From NCBI GenBank assembly GCA_007922195.1, contig ML682014.1, positions 1,055,027-1,119,026 of the forward strand: a stretch of DNA of 64,000 nucleotides, read 5' to 3'. Below, in pieces: positions 12,011-23,969 of this stretch. Within the stretch, counting starts at the first letter, position 1; each line of letters begins with the position of its first letter. This stretch comes from Podocnemis expansa. Its lineage: Eukaryota; Chordata; Testudines; Podocnemididae. Made by a program: the position numbers and the translations under genes. A model generated the notes under the pieces. The model ran no database searches and had not been told where the DNA came from. It was given only the letters and a program-made list of their open reading frames with translations.

Positions 12011-13233
12011 AAGTCAGTTCATATCATGATGATTTTCATTACTCTAATCTGACTCTCTCTCCTATTTCTGCTATTCTGGCTGTGAAATGGGTTAATCAGG
12101 ACTGAAAACATTATTTAATTAGAGTCAGAAGATATGTCAGATAAACAAGAAGCAGAGCTTCTGAGTAAGAAGGGGGTAATTTTACACAGTCATTTCTCTG
12201 ATTATTCCTAAGTTTTCAAATGTTAAGAAAATAAAATAATAATGGAAATGAAACCCCATGGAAAGAAGTGTCTTTTAATCTATTCAATGCCCTATGGGCA
12301 TACGATGCAAATATAAAACATGGTCAATGTCAAATACAAGTGATGTTCTGTTGTAATTTACCATGTTGACACCCAAACAGAGGACTCTACTGGAATGTAA
12401 AGACGCCTTAAACATTATTTTGAAAAACAATGACATTATCTTCCATCAAAATCCACATGCATCCCAGACAACAGCTGTCTGATTTCTTTCTGCACCTCAG
12501 GACTTTCATTTACGTTGATAAAGAGGGGTCTGAAATGGAACCAGAGCCTTCAGTCTACCCAGAACATGCCTGAGTGTGCTAATTCCTTGGAAAGGCAGCT
12601 CCAGATTGAGATTTTTCTGATGTCGGCCTCTACATAGGGCAAGTAAGGATTGAGGTAACTCTCTAAGTAATAGCCAAGCATGTAAAATGCAAAGAGATTG
12701 AGTATGATTAGGAAATTCTCTTCAGACAGAAGGCAAGCTTCCTGGATGCCTAAGTCTTAAATATTTGTTGTTGAGTTGTCTGTGGTTTCCTTCCTCTCCA
12801 CTCATGGCTCAGTGTGTACTGAACGCCCACAATAGGTGGCCTCCAACAGAGTCCTTAAAAACATTTTTAGGAAAGTTAAAAACAAATACTCTTTAAATAA
12901 TTGCTCTGCGAGGCTGTTCAGCAAACATGGAGCACAGCAGTTTAAACACAGCTTCTTGGAACTTGTGCTTTTAAATTACTCATATTATTTGCTCAGGTGT
13001 TGTGCATTGCATAGCACTAAAAATGTCTGGTAGGTCAATGCATAGCCCTAGAACAATACGCTTACTGAAATACAGGGTTCAACCCAGGCAAATCAATGGT
13101 TATCTTCATAGATTTGTGCTGTCACATTGAAAATAAAAATGATAAACAACAAGCAGCCTAAAGAAAGAGTAAAAATTCTTAGCCTTTTGGGATAGGAGGT
13201 GACTTTACTCAGCTTTCAGCTTTTTAACTCTCA
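12011..13233. other. no gene or repeat recognised
   Basis: AT-rich DNA. ORFs are below 70 aa and no repeat family was recognised. Confidence 0.5.
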
Positions 13234-13695
13234 GGGTATGTCTATGCTAGCAAATTAGTTCAGATTAAGGAGGCTTAATACAGACTAATTTGAGCCCTGT
13301 CTATGCTAGGCTTCTCCTAGTTCAAACTACAAATTTTTTTTGTTCAAACTAAGCAAAGCGTAGTTCAAACTAGTTAGTTCAGCTGGTTAGTCTGAACTAA
13401 CTGCTTAGTTCAAACTTATTTCAAAATTTAGTTCGAACTAGAGTGATGTAGTCATGCTAGTTCAAACTAAATAAATTTGAACTAACAGCTAATTCAAACT
13501 TAGCATTTTTTTTTAGTTCAAACTGACTTTTAGTTCAAACTAACCACGCTTTTTTAAGTTCAAACTAAAACGTTAGTTTGAATTAAAAGAAGTGCAACTA
13601 GTTCAAACTAAAAAAACAGTTAGGTCAAACTAGCTTCAAACTACTTAGATCAGACTAAGCAAGTCCAAACTAAACTTTTAGGTGTAGACATATCC
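13234..13695. mobile_element. MITE, type b
   Basis: The left end GGGTATGTCTATGCTAG and right end TAGGTGTAGACATATCC are inverted repeats. The interior is packed with AGTTYRAACT motifs, including the intact palindrome at 13428-13441. The right end is followed by TAA and then by the second half of a PLE tail (13698-13768), so the insertion point matches that at 31.1 and 41.4 kb. The left flank is not PLE sequence. Confidence 0.75.
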
Positions 13696-13697
13696 TA

Positions 13698-13768
13698 AGG
13701 TGCCACGGGACTCTCGATTTTGCTGTACAGAGACTAACATGGCTACCCTTCTGGAACTTGTCACCAGT
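13698..13768 (+). mobile_element. PLE tail, distal half only
   Basis: Begins at GGTGCCACGGGACTCTC and ends at CATGGCTACCCTTCTGGAAC, which is the terminal part of the PLE tail. The proximal half is absent on its left, where the MITE ends. Confidence 0.65.
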
Positions 13769-13834
13769 AATGGGGTAGGTTTCACAATGGGGAGAAGCCT
13801 CCAAGCAAATTTTTTTAAATAAAACTACACAAAG

Positions 13835-13911
13835 CCTAGCATAGACAGGACTCACATTAGTTTGAATTAAGGCTTCTTAATTCAAACTAATTTTCTAGTG
13901 TAGACATAGCC
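13835..13911. repeat. Inverted copy of the MITE left arm
   Basis: The reverse complement of this segment matches 13234-13318 (both contain CCTGTCTATGCTAGGC). It ends GTGTAGACATAGCC and is followed directly by TTAAAGACTAACAAATTT of a reverse-strand PLE tail. Confidence 0.65.
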
Positions 13912-14040
13912 TTAAAGACTAACAAATTTCTTTGGCCATAAGCTTTTGCGGGTATCTGATGAAGAGGGTTGGAGCCCCAAAAGCTTATGCCCAAACAGAT
14001 TTGTTAGTTTTTAAGGAGCCACAGGACTCTAGTTGTCTTC
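13912..14040. mobile_element. PLE tail, fold-back copy with hammerhead-like core
   Basis: Left half is the tail on the minus strand (TTAAAGACTAACAAATTT). Right half is the plus strand copy with CTGATGA (13956-13962), a GGG...CCC stem, AAGCTTATGC and GATTTGTTAGT, ending in GCCACAGGACTCT. The GAAA of the core is lost (CAAAA). Confidence 0.65.
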
Positions 14041-14586
14041 CCCATTAAAAGAGGCTCTGGAGACAGCTGTGGACAGGGGCATCAATGCCAGCAGAGCTCT
14101 AATGGCGCCATGCTGCCAGAAAGCTGAAGAGGAGGTAGGTCTAATACTCAGCATCTGGATGGAGGCAGAAGGCCTCTATACAAATAACTCTGTGCCTCCT
14201 GAAACCCCAGATCCTTGGGGCTGAGATCTAGGGCCGAAATACTCTGTTCACACTGCAATGTGGGGGAGAAAGAATTCTCCCTCTGGGAACTCACACTGGT
14301 CTTTACTTCCTCTCCCAGGTGTTCTTACATAGGCAGGGTGATTTGACCTACCAATGTTCTCTCTCCCTCTTGATCTTCCAGAAAAGCAAGCAGCATGAAC
14401 TTTAATCCTTACTGTGTTTGTGGCTGAAACATGACACATTACACTGCATAGGCAATGATCTCAGTCCTGCACTCTTACTACCCACAATGAAGGTTCCAGC
14501 TCATTGTAATTGAAGTGAAGCAAATATACTTGTCACACTGATTCCAAAGTACTTCAGTCCATCTCCTGTTATAAGATGTACTTAAC

Positions 14587-14700
14587 TAGTGTAGTGGCTA
14601 GCACCTCTGCTTAACAGGCAGAAGGTCCTGGGTTCAATTCCCAGGGGGTTAGACTCAATGATCTCATGAGGTCCCTTCCAGCCCTATGATTTGATTGATT
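14587..14700 (+). mobile_element. tRNA-derived SINE with CR1 tail
   Basis: The tRNA-like head holds GTGGCTAGCACCTC (A-box region) and GGTTCAATTCC (B box, 14631-14641). It is fused to a CR1 3' tail: ACTCAATGATCTCATGAGG, CCCTTCCAGCCCTATGATT, then short TTGA/TGAT repeats. The layout is that of SINEs moved by a CR1 LINE, as in the turtle Pol III SINE. Confidence 0.8.
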
Positions 14701-16867
14701 GAACTTGTAGCTTCCAAGCTAGGCTAGCAAAAATCACTGTGTGGTTGCATATTTAATCAACCATGGTAATCTTTCAATTGTGACTGAAAGATAGAGAAAC
14801 TGAATAATTTAGAGGGGATCAATTTTCATCCACTACAGTTTATTAAGATCAGGAATGACACTGTTTAAATAAAATAATCTCTAGAGACAGGGAAAGAACC
14901 CTAATAATATTTGATCTAAATGGTGCCATTTCAAAATTAAATTTAGTATTTTAAACCCATAACTGTTACTGAAAATGAGAAAATGTGTTTTATTTTTTGG
15001 AAATCCCTCCGTCCTAATATTTGGTTTTCATGATTAAAAGATATAAAGCTTCAAGCAGTCACCTACTTTAGATAAGCAAAAGCTTCATGATTGTGCATGT
15101 AATACCAATGAAATAAAACATATTCTCCCATGATTTGTGGTATTATAAATAGTGCTGCTGAGCTCATTATATCCAAATTTAAGGACAGATCCAGCAGAGA
15201 ATCATATGAAGGATGATCTGAGTTCAGAGCCTACAGCAAATTGCTTGAATCTTGATCTAATTACTCCTGAACACTCAGAGTTGCAAGCTTTTCACATTTG
15301 TTAGGGAATTTATTAAAATTAGCTTGATCAGTGTCAAATTTTGTAAAAAATAAGAAAGACGTTTTATGTCTTTGCAGTTAGGTGTTCATCAAATTCTTTA
15401 TGTAATGATGAAAGACTAGACCCATGATTCTACTCCCATTTCAATTACGATGTTGCTTATCTCTTTTTTAACTTTTTGCTATAGAATATCTCAATTTCTT
15501 ATCAAAATACAGGGAGCATCTTCAGTAGTTCTATGGCACTCAGAATAATTCAGCATGATTTACTCCTCATGTCAGAGGTGAGTGGTAGCTGCCCCAAAAC
15601 AAAAGGCAGATCTCACAGACTAAACAGTGGCCGTTCTGCAGTTGCAGCAGTGCTGGTAACTTGGAACATGTTTGTTTTAGGCAACGTTACATAGAGTGTT
15701 ATGCCACTGCATATTGAAGAAAGCAAATAGATTTCTCTGTGTTCATGGAAAGTAATTAGAGTATTGTCGGTTGGGGGAACAACCCATATCACACAGGAAT
15801 TTGAGACTTGGTTAGCTGAAGAGCAGATCAATGATTATTCATGCCTAAAGTTCAAGTACATTTTAAAGCAGCAACTGAACTTTTTAACCTATTCCAAATG
15901 CTTTGCCTGGCTGCAAATTGTAAGCCAGAAGATAAATTCATTCATTTTAGTAAGTCATAATCACTGTAGGACCCAAAACATAACAGAATATTGATCTTAA
16001 TTAATGAGACAATTATATTTTGATTATGACACTATAGTACTCTTCATCGCCATCGTTTTTTTCTCTTGTGATCCTCCCCTACAAAGCACATGTTTTTCCT
16101 TATGAAGTGCTGTATTTCTGTCTGGGCTAATTTTTGAAAATAATTTATAAAATAGAGTAAACTGGAGAAGCATTAAGATTGCCTGTTTTATAATCTAGTA
16201 GGCTGGAATATTAAGTAGCCGACACATTCTAGAACTGTATTACAGGCTTCAGTGATCACAAGAAAGTGCTATTCAGTCCAAAAGCAAGGTTTCTTTTTAA
16301 CATTTCTAATGCACTCAATCACACTGAGAAGTTCACAGATGACACTACTGTCTGCCTTTCTGGAAACTCCGTTTCCTTGAGTATTCTTTTGCATTCTGAT
16401 CATCTAAGAGTCACTCTTGGTAGGCTGAAAAATGTAGGTCCTGCAAGTATGCCAAACACCATACTCTCATGCCCACCTCCAGCTGTAACCCTTGACTTAA
16501 TCAAATATCTCATTCTCATTTCCTCTTGCCCCAGCACAAAATTCAGCCCCTCTGTAAGGTTCAGAACTTGCTTATTCCACTCTTTCCTCACTTTGTCATT
16601 AACAATTGCTCTCCTCATTCTGATCTTTGTCTATTCTGAAGGCACTTTGGGCCTTCTGTTAGAGTTAGTACTTCTTTTTTGACTCAATGATCCCCTCACA
16701 CTATTTACATTTGAGGGTTATCACAACATGCTGGTTTTTGCTCAACTCAGTTTCAGCCAAAAGTTCCAGGAGACACAATGATTCAAGTTCTGATTCAGCA
16801 AAGAACATAAGTACCTGCTTAAGTTCTACTGAACTCAATGGGAATTAAAGGTGTCCTCAATGGTAAG
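14701..16867. other. no gene recognised
   Basis: AT-rich sequence. The 138-aa ORF at 16266-16682 has no recognisable domain and overlaps another ORF in antisense. No repeat ends recognised. Confidence 0.5.
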
Positions 16868-16903
16868 ACAAACAAGGAGTCAATCTGTCGAGTGGCACTT
16901 TTA
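16868..16903 (-). mobile_element. PLE tail, left part, interrupted by a MITE
   Basis: Reads AACAAGGAGT...GTGGCACTTTTA, the minus-strand PLE tail, and stops at TTA where the MITE at 16904 begins. The tail resumes at 17580. Confidence 0.7.
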
Positions 16904-17579
16904 GAGTATGTCTACACTGGAGGCTCTGTTAAGCTGACTTAACAAGGTCGACTTTAAGGGTATGTCTTCACTGAAAGCGGCAAAATCGCTGCCGTCAGCT
17001 CGGCATTCTGGGAGCAGTTCACAGCAAGTCTGAACTAGCTGCACTGCTCCCAGAAGTCAGCCCTGGAAGTCCTGGGAGCCAGGGGGTGTAGGGGGAAGCC
17101 GACCGTAAGGGATTTGCTGTCAGCTTTTCCCTGATATGTACTGGCAACTAAGAAAGTTGCCACCAGTTACTTAAGGAATTTTACGTTCCTTGCATAACTG
17201 GCAGTCAACTGCCACCAAAAAGCACCAAAGTATAGATTAGAGCTAAGTTGACTTAAAGTTGATCTCGTTAAGTCCGCTTCGAGTGTCCATATTCCAAACT
17301 TCTGTAGACTGCCCACGTCCACACTGGCAGCTGATAGGTTAACTTAATGCTTAAGCTGACCTTATTAAGTCTACTTAAGGACTATGCCCCTTCTGCACTG
17401 GCTTAAGTCAACTTAATACGGTCAACTGAAGCATTAAGTTTACCTTCAGAGGTGGTGTTATTAAGTCAATTTAAGGAAAAGCTTAAGTCAACTTAATAAA
17501 TTCCCAATGTGGATGGAGTTTTCCTTAGATTGACTTAAGGAAGGTTAAGTTGACTTAAGGCTCCAGTATAGACATTCCC
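16904..17579. mobile_element. MITE, type a, interrupted by MITE type d
   Basis: The left end GAGTATGTCTACACTGGAG and right end CTCCAGTATAGACATTCCC are inverted repeats. It is flanked by TTA on both sides (16901-16903 and 17580-17582), a 3-bp duplication. The interior has many AAGTYRACTTAA motifs. A type d element occupies 16958-17243. The host of the whole is a minus-strand PLE tail. Confidence 0.85.
16958..17243. mobile_element. MITE, type d, nested in type a
   Basis: 286 bp. Starts GGGTATGTCTTCACTG and ends AGTATAGATTAGAGC, flanked by TAA on both sides (16955-16957 and 17244-17246). The body holds GCGGCAAAATCGCTGCCGTC and the GCCACCAAAAAGCACC end block shared with 44.8 and 54.5 kb. The exact TAA duplication inside another element fixes the family's insertion signature. 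Confidence 0.85.
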
Positions 17580-17582
17580 TTA

Positions 17583-17701
17583 AAGACTAACAAATTTATA
17601 AATAAATACATTTATAAATAAATATCAGTCTTTAAAAGTGCCACTAGACTCCTTGTTTATTTTTGCTGAACTAGACTGACATGACTACCCCTTTGGAACT
17701 T
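17583..17701. mobile_element. PLE tail, fold-back copy (continued)
   Basis: Begins AAGACTAACAAATTTATAAA on the minus strand and turns over near 17612. It continues on the plus strand as CAGTCTTTAAAAGTGCCACT, CTCCTTGTTT and ACTACCCCTTTGGAACTT. The central hammerhead part is missing. Confidence 0.65.
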
Positions 17702-18325
17702 AAAAATAAGCACACATTTAAGTGTTGCTGAAGAGGGATACCTAAAGTTAAGCAAGTGTTTTAAGTTCCTATATGAACTGGGGCCATATGCCAGAGCTTA
17801 CAGTCCATTAACTATGGAAGGCACAACTCATTTAGTCTCTCAAGTGTATCCTTGCCCAGGTTCCTGATGATTCATGATGACTTTATTCTGCAAAATATCT
17901 TCCCCATTGACCATTGTGTGAAATTCGCAGTAGCCTTCTTGCTAAACTGCAGCTAATGCACTACACCATTACTGACTTGAGCTCCAGGTAGCTCATTCCT
18001 CTTTTATCCACCAACAGCATGGCACCTCTCTCTCCCCATGCCACTGAGCATAATTATCTTCCATCACAATGTTCAGTCTCATTTAATCCAGGCAGAAAGC
18101 AACTCTGCACCAGATATGACTTTGGCACTTAGAACTAAACCACTTTATTTCTCCTGAATGTTTCCTTTTCTGTTGAAAAAACAATCTTCCTATGTGTTTT
18201 TCTCACTATCTAAAGGCTACCTGATCTACAACCTCCCTTCATTAGAAAAAAATCTGAATATTCTGTTGTTCTCATAGCCCTATGGCCAATGGCTTGAAAT
18301 TTTCTCCTTGATTGCCTTTTAATTA
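17702..18325. other. no gene recognised
   Basis: AT-rich sequence with nothing that I can assign. Confidence 0.5.
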
Positions 18326-18716
18326 GAGCTGGATAAAAGATTTTTGGCAAACTGACTATTCTCCAAAAAACACTTTTTTCAGAAAACTGAAAATATTTGC
18401 AAATTCAGGTCAAATTCAGTAAATAACTTATCCAAAAGTCCCAGAAAATGCTGAAATGTATTCAGTTTTTAAACCTTTAAAACATTAAATGACCCTTCAA
18501 AATTGTTGGTTGAAATTGAAATTTTGTTTAGAAAATTTCAATTTCATTTGACATTTGAAATATATTGGTTGAGAAATGGTCTTTGTTTTGTTTTTGCTTT
18601 TTGTAAAGGGAAAAATGAGTTTCAGTTTGAAAGAAACCTTTTTTTTTTTTTTTTTTTTGAGATTTTTCAGTTTGGACAGCAAAACTGAAAAATCAATTAT
18701 TTGCTCAGCTGGACTT
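18326..18716. mobile_element. AT-rich MITE, low support
   Basis: The left end AGAGCTGG and the right part CTCAGCTGG are weak inverted repeats around a body rich in AAACTGAAAA and TTTTCAGTTT motifs, as in a turtle MITE that I remember. A 20-bp T run (18639-18658) lies inside. The antisense ORF pair here arises from the A/T runs. Confidence 0.35.
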
Positions 18717-19550
18717 TTCATATGGCCCTTAATCTCTTCTTAGTGCTGAGGTTATCCATTTTCCACCAAAAATGACCTATTTGTTTCTTCTGTTCAGAAA
18801 CACTCTCTCTCTCCTACCTAATAATCTCAGTGCAACTTTCCTTATTATGTGCCTCATGCAAAACTCTAATTTTTCCTCCATTCTCTTGGTTTGTTTTTTT
18901 CTCTAAGTCATGTCTTTTAGCTTACTATTACATTTCCCTTCCTCCCTCCCTCTGAGGTATGTGGCCAAATTCATCCTTGATGTAACTTCATTGTTCATGC
19001 TCTGGTATAACCCCATACAATGTTATTCATCAAAATTCATCCCTTTGCCTTTATATTATCTTCCTATATAACTTATTATTAACATTTTATGCAAAGCCTT
19101 TTATGATAATTAATATGAAGGAAATTACATACAAATAAACTGCACTGCACACCATCTAGTAAAAGATTACTTCATGTTGTTTCAATGACTACATCATGTA
19201 AAGTAGCATGACATAAAATGTATAATTTACAGTTCCTGGGGAAAAAGGGAAGCTTGTAAACAATGTGGTAGAAGTAAATGAAACTATTTCCTGTGACATA
19301 TAGATTTATTTCAATGGTGAACTCACACTCTTGGTATTCAAATTCTTGAGGTGATGAAGTCTATGCAAGCTGTATCTGTCTGTCGAGTCACAGGAAACAA
19401 AACAGACAATTCTAAGTGTTTCACTTTTATATAATATGTTTTCAATTAAACAGGCTCATTTCACCATTATCATACAATCTGCTATTTTTCTGCTGCTTTT
19501 CCAACAAAGCTAGATTTTTATTTTCCATGCACTGAGTTTAATGGAAAAAT
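18717..19550. other. no gene recognised
   Basis: AT-rich sequence, nothing assigned. Confidence 0.5.
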
Positions 19551-19652
19551 AAGCAAGGAATCCCATGGCACTTAAAGACTAACAAATTTATTTGTTGTGT
19601 GAGCTTTCATGGGAGAAAATCCTACTTTGTCAGACATTTTGAAGATGGGGGA
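19551..19652 (-). mobile_element. PLE tail
   Basis: Minus-strand copy: AAGGAATCCCATGGCACTT, AAAGACTAACAAATTTATTT, GAGCTTTCATGGGAG, TCAGACATTTTGAAGA. The core reads TCTGACA on the minus strand, so the CTGATGA box is broken. Confidence 0.7.
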
Positions 19653-20475
19653 ACTTACAGAACAGGAGGAAACTAAATGCAGGGAAGTGTAAGTCATGAG
19701 ATCAAGTCATAGCTCAAGGTCATATAACAAATCAACGGCAAAACCAGAACTAGAACTCAAAGGTTTTTCACAGTTATCCTGTATGCATGTCTTTATGGGC
19801 TGTGCCCAGAGCTACAATGATGTAGTTAATAACAGCATGAAGCCAAAGAGGTACACATGATTTTCCAAATGATGTTTCTCCATGGAAAAAAAATAAGCTG
19901 ATTGTGTTTAACAGGGAACATTTTTGGAAATTGTTTCAAAGTACAAGCAAAAGCTTACAGGTCATTACCAACCGTATCACTGTTTTTTCTGAAATGTACC
20001 AGTTGACACAAAACAGAATATTGTACACACTTTGACTCCAGCAGATGGCCATCATAAAAACAAACCAACCACAGTTTTATAATCCATAGCATTAAATTTT
20101 ACAGTAATGAAACGCAAGTGTTTGAGCTGTAAGTAATCATACTTTTATTAAATATAAGTGAGGGGATGATTTCTCTTATGACTTTTCATGATTTCACAAA
20201 GCTATTCACAAAGACACATAAAAGTAGCCTATTAAAAATAAAACCCTCTCAGACATTATCCATTTCAGAACTCTTGGAAAGACAGTCTTGAATATTCACT
20301 GTTAAGGATCTTTTATGGGCTTCATCAGAGATGGACAGCTCTAAGTTTGCCTTTTCTCTCTCATCAGCAAAGACATGGAGTGATTTGTACTGTAAGTACA
20401 GCTGCAATTGCTATAGTAAGTCACTGGACTTGGGCTGCCAATAAAGAATTCACATAAACTACAACAAACAAATTG

Positions 20476-20604
20476 CAGAGGGGTACCCATGTTAGTCTAG
20501 TTCAGCAAAACAAACAAGAAGTCCTGTGGCACTTTAAAGACTGATACATTTATTTTTGAATGAGCTTTTGTGGGAGAAAATCCCACTTCATTAGACACTT
20601 AACT
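20476..20604 (-). mobile_element. PLE tail
   Basis: Minus-strand copy from GAGGGGTACCCATGTTAGTC through CAAGAAGTCCTGTGGCACTT and GAGCTTTTGTGGGAG to CATTAGACACTTA. The core box reads CTAATGA on the minus strand. Confidence 0.7.
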
Positions 20605-20644
20605 GACAGACAGTGGGATGACAAATGTTAATTATAGCACTATT

Positions 20645-20730
20645 GAGGCTGTATAGCACAAGTGGTTACTATAATAGCTTTTTTTTCATCTCCCTGAGAC
20701 CCCGGTTCAAATCATTATTTTAGGTACAAA
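20645..20730 (+). mobile_element. Decayed tRNA-derived SINE head
   Basis: GCACAAGTGGTTACTATAA (A-box-like) is followed by CCCCGGTTCAAATC (B-box-like) about 45 bp later. No tail recognised. Confidence 0.4.
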
Positions 20731-21862
20731 TGAAAAAGTGTTTGGTGGCCTTGTTCTACTCCCCATTTGGCCACACTGGAAAAAAAAAGAGTCTAACAGC
20801 AAACAGTTTGTTACAATTCAGTACAGAGATCTAGGCCATAGATAGGAGGGGTGTTTGTTACTGCTCTGTCACACAGAGGTGTATGGGAGGCTTTGCTGGG
20901 TTTTGCCAACAACATGTCTGGTTACAAGGGTCTTGACATCTTCAGTTTTCAAGCACTAAATTCATTCATATGTTAAGCCTTGAAAAACAAGAAGGGTGGT
21001 CTGGAAAAATTAACTTTAAAAGCAATGACATCCAAAGCAAAGAAAAATGAAAGCCATACTGTATTGCATCATGATATATGTCAACGGGCTTGCATGCAGA
21101 CATCGGTACATAGAGACTGTATTGTTTTCTGTGAGCATATAAAAACCTGTGAAGAGATTAATTTGAAATGATGAGAGAGATGTCACAGATGAGGAGCCCT
21201 TGTGCCATTTGAGGGCCTTGTTAACCGGATGCAGAAACTCTGTATTCATACAAACATATGGAAAAGGGAATTTAAGGGGATGTGTCAGCTTCAGTTACCA
21301 AGCAGAAAGTATGGGAGAAAGTTTTATTATATATAGACACTAGCTTACATGGGGGGAAAAAAAATCACTTAGCATATGGACTATTGACACTCTGAGCTGG
21401 GTGATGAAGGAAGGTAATTAACACATTCCAAATATGTAGTCAACACAGGCGTACAAGTAGCCAAGAATACTTAACAGAAAAATAGCAAGTGGTGCCTCTT
21501 TTAAACTTTCTAGGAAGACTTTCATGGTAGTTTTGTGAGGACACTGGATGAAAGGTTAGGGGACTGTGCATGGAGTAAGGAGTGATAAGAGTTAGCTATA
21601 ATTCAGTAGAGAGTTAAAAGGATCTCACTCTCTGTTCTCCACACTCAGAGAGAGCCAATGAGGCCAAATTCTGAAAGATTCTTTTTTTAGACAAAATCTA
21701 ATATGACATGCTCACAACCACTTCTCCAATTTTATTTTTTGCAGTATATGAAAGTTTGTCTGTGTAATTATCACTAAAATATTAAATGTTAAAAACTAGC
21801 CTTTGATTGGCCTCTTGCCATTCAATTACAGTTTAAATAACCTCTGTCCTAGAGAGAGTCTC
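20731..21862. other. no gene recognised
   Basis: The overlapping ORFs at 20980-21249 (63 and 77 aa, opposite strands) have no recognisable features. Nothing else seen. Confidence 0.5.
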
Positions 21863-21889
21863 TGTGTGTGTGTGTGTGTGTGTGTGTGT
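21863..21889. repeat. (TG)n microsatellite
   Basis: An uninterrupted TG dinucleotide run. Confidence 0.95.
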
Positions 21890-23640
21890 ATTCTGAAGTA
21901 ACAGATGTTTTATAACACAAGTACAAAGAATTTTATGGTATATAGCTTTAGTTGTCACCTGGCAGCTTGAGGTATCCTGAAGTTTAGAAAGTAGGTATTG
22001 TGGAAATTTAATAACTACACTTCATAACTTTGTGCAATGTGCTATCCATCAATGGATTAATGTGTCTGAGTTAATCTACTCCTTGTGATAATTTGAGATT
22101 TAAAGGCCCCCAAAAGGATCAGACTCTATGTGCTAGATGCAACAACTAAGAAGCAACATATGTATATGCACACACAAAACCTGTCCTAGTGTAACTAACT
22201 AAATCACAGAAAACACTCAATGTGTGTGATATACCAAATGTGAGTAAGCTATAATTCACAAAACTGTATTCCCTTCCAACTGTTCTCAGTTATTCTATTC
22301 ATGTAACTTAGGACATAAAGTAAGAGACTCTGGCTGGGATTTTCAAAGAACCCTGAAGGGGTTAAGATACTCATTACCACCAAGTTCTCCTTGAAGTGTC
22401 CTTTGAAAAAGTGAGCTTGTGTCTTTTTAATTACCTTAGAGCGGCACGCACAAATAAAATGCTACATAAATTATGTCATATTCAGACTTCCATTATGTGA
22501 CATGTGAATTAATTAGTTGCTGAGGATGTTTTCTTCTGAAATAAACCACCAGCTATGACTACTGAGGTTCAATGATCAAGGCATATTCATTTCATGAGAA
22601 ACATGATCATACATGTTATGGGACCTGTGTCTATTAGAGACCTATGCACAGGACTTCTGCAGGTTCCAGTGGAGCACTGACCCAGGATGGAACTGAGGTC
22701 AGAGTTTAACTCATAGGTGTGTTTGACAGCATGGCAAGCCACAGAGTTAGAAGAGCAGTAACAATTAACAAGCAGGTATTTCTTCAGACATTATATTTCC
22801 ATCATCGGGGTCTTATTTTTCAATCATGATTTATACAGATACTTTTGTCAAAGTGGACCAGATTTTCCATGTCCTGTGTAATGCTTTGACAGCAAAATGT
22901 CCATATGTCCATTGTGTGAGCACAAACACGGACATTGATACTGCATGCCCCCAATCACATGAACATGCATATGACCACCTACCCCATTTACTCTGTAGAA
23001 ACCTTTCCATATGCAGTCTGAGTGCAGAAATCTACTCTCCATTTCCCCACAGGGTGTAGGAAGGGGAGCTAGGAACATCTTATTCCCTTCAGGGACGATC
23101 TTTGGAGTAACATGTTCTTTTCCTTCCCATGGTAGACCATGCTGAGAGTTCTGATTGCCTAGCTCCTTTTCTTAAACATGAAGGAAAGAAACCTTTATTA
23201 GCCCCTTGGCCCTTTCCATATTTGCTTGAAAATGGCTTCAGGGCATAGTGAGAGAGACACAGACCCAGGTGTTCAGGAGAATGGTGCTAAAAGGAGTCTG
23301 TCTCATGCCCTTGGCTCATGTTTGAATTGAATGGGAACTGGCAACCTCAGCAAAACATCATTTAGTTAGCTCAGGTGAGGGCCCTGGCACCATGCTAATT
23401 CTAGGCCTGGAACAGCATACACACCTTTCCCTGTGGTGATGGCCCTGGTTGTAGCAGTAACATTGAGCTTTGTACTTTTGCCTTCAGATATTTGGCCTTC
23501 ACAAGACTTACATGACTAAGCTTTGATCTGTGACGAAACATCAAATGTCTTTGTTACTTTGTTCTACTGCAGAAGACACAGCTTTGCATATGCCTTGTTC
23601 TTCTATGGTGAGCAGCATACATTAAATATTTGAAAAAATC
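21890..23640. other. no gene recognised
   Basis: Unique-looking sequence, slightly less AT-rich around 22.6-23.4 kb. Overlapping ORFs of 76-77 aa at 22826-23078 show no family features. Confidence 0.5.
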
Positions 23641-23969
23641 ACCTCCATTTTAGTGTTCTCTCCCTGCTTCTCCTTACAGAGAAGCAGAAAAATGTATGTA
23701 AATGTATTCAAGCTATCAATTGCTGGTGACCTTGCAGTTGCGAGAAGCAATGCTATTTTTCATTTGTCAGGCATTTCAGCTGCACTAACTGCTGTGGTGA
23801 GATAGGGCTGAAATCTCTGCTTAAAAGTTCCCCAATTACAGTCCATATGTCCAATCATTTGCAATGGAAATGGAAGCTTAATTTCATCCATCATAACATA
23901 AATGTCTTCCTTTTTGTGCGGTGCTATTGTGGCTGCTTTTTCAAATTTGCTTTGAATTACAGTGAGCAC
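23641..23969 (-). pseudogene. Ty3/gypsy-type gag fragment, decayed
   Basis: On the minus strand the 23969-23760 frame reads an N-terminal capsid-like segment: 'LPFPLQ' , then 'NWGTFKQRFQPYL', then 'AAEMPDK'. After one in-frame stop (23760-23762) the same frame continues with 'KIALLLATA' and 'LNTFTY'. The spacing of NW..(F/W)KQRF..YL, PDK, K.ALLL and .NTF is typical of Ty3/gypsy gag and gag-derived vertebrate proteins. No pol sequence, LTRs or zinc knuckle were found nearby, and the reading frame degrades past 23640. The in-frame stop and lack of context argue against a domesticated gene. Confidence 0.65.

Noticed and set aside
14587..14645. tRNA gene
   Set aside because: The A and B boxes are present, but the sequence runs into a CR1 tail and the cloverleaf is incomplete. 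It is a SINE head.
16266..16682. 138-aa plus-strand ORF
   Set aside because: No domain and an antisense ORF overlaps it. Hydrophobic composition matches T-rich DNA rather than a membrane protein family that I know.
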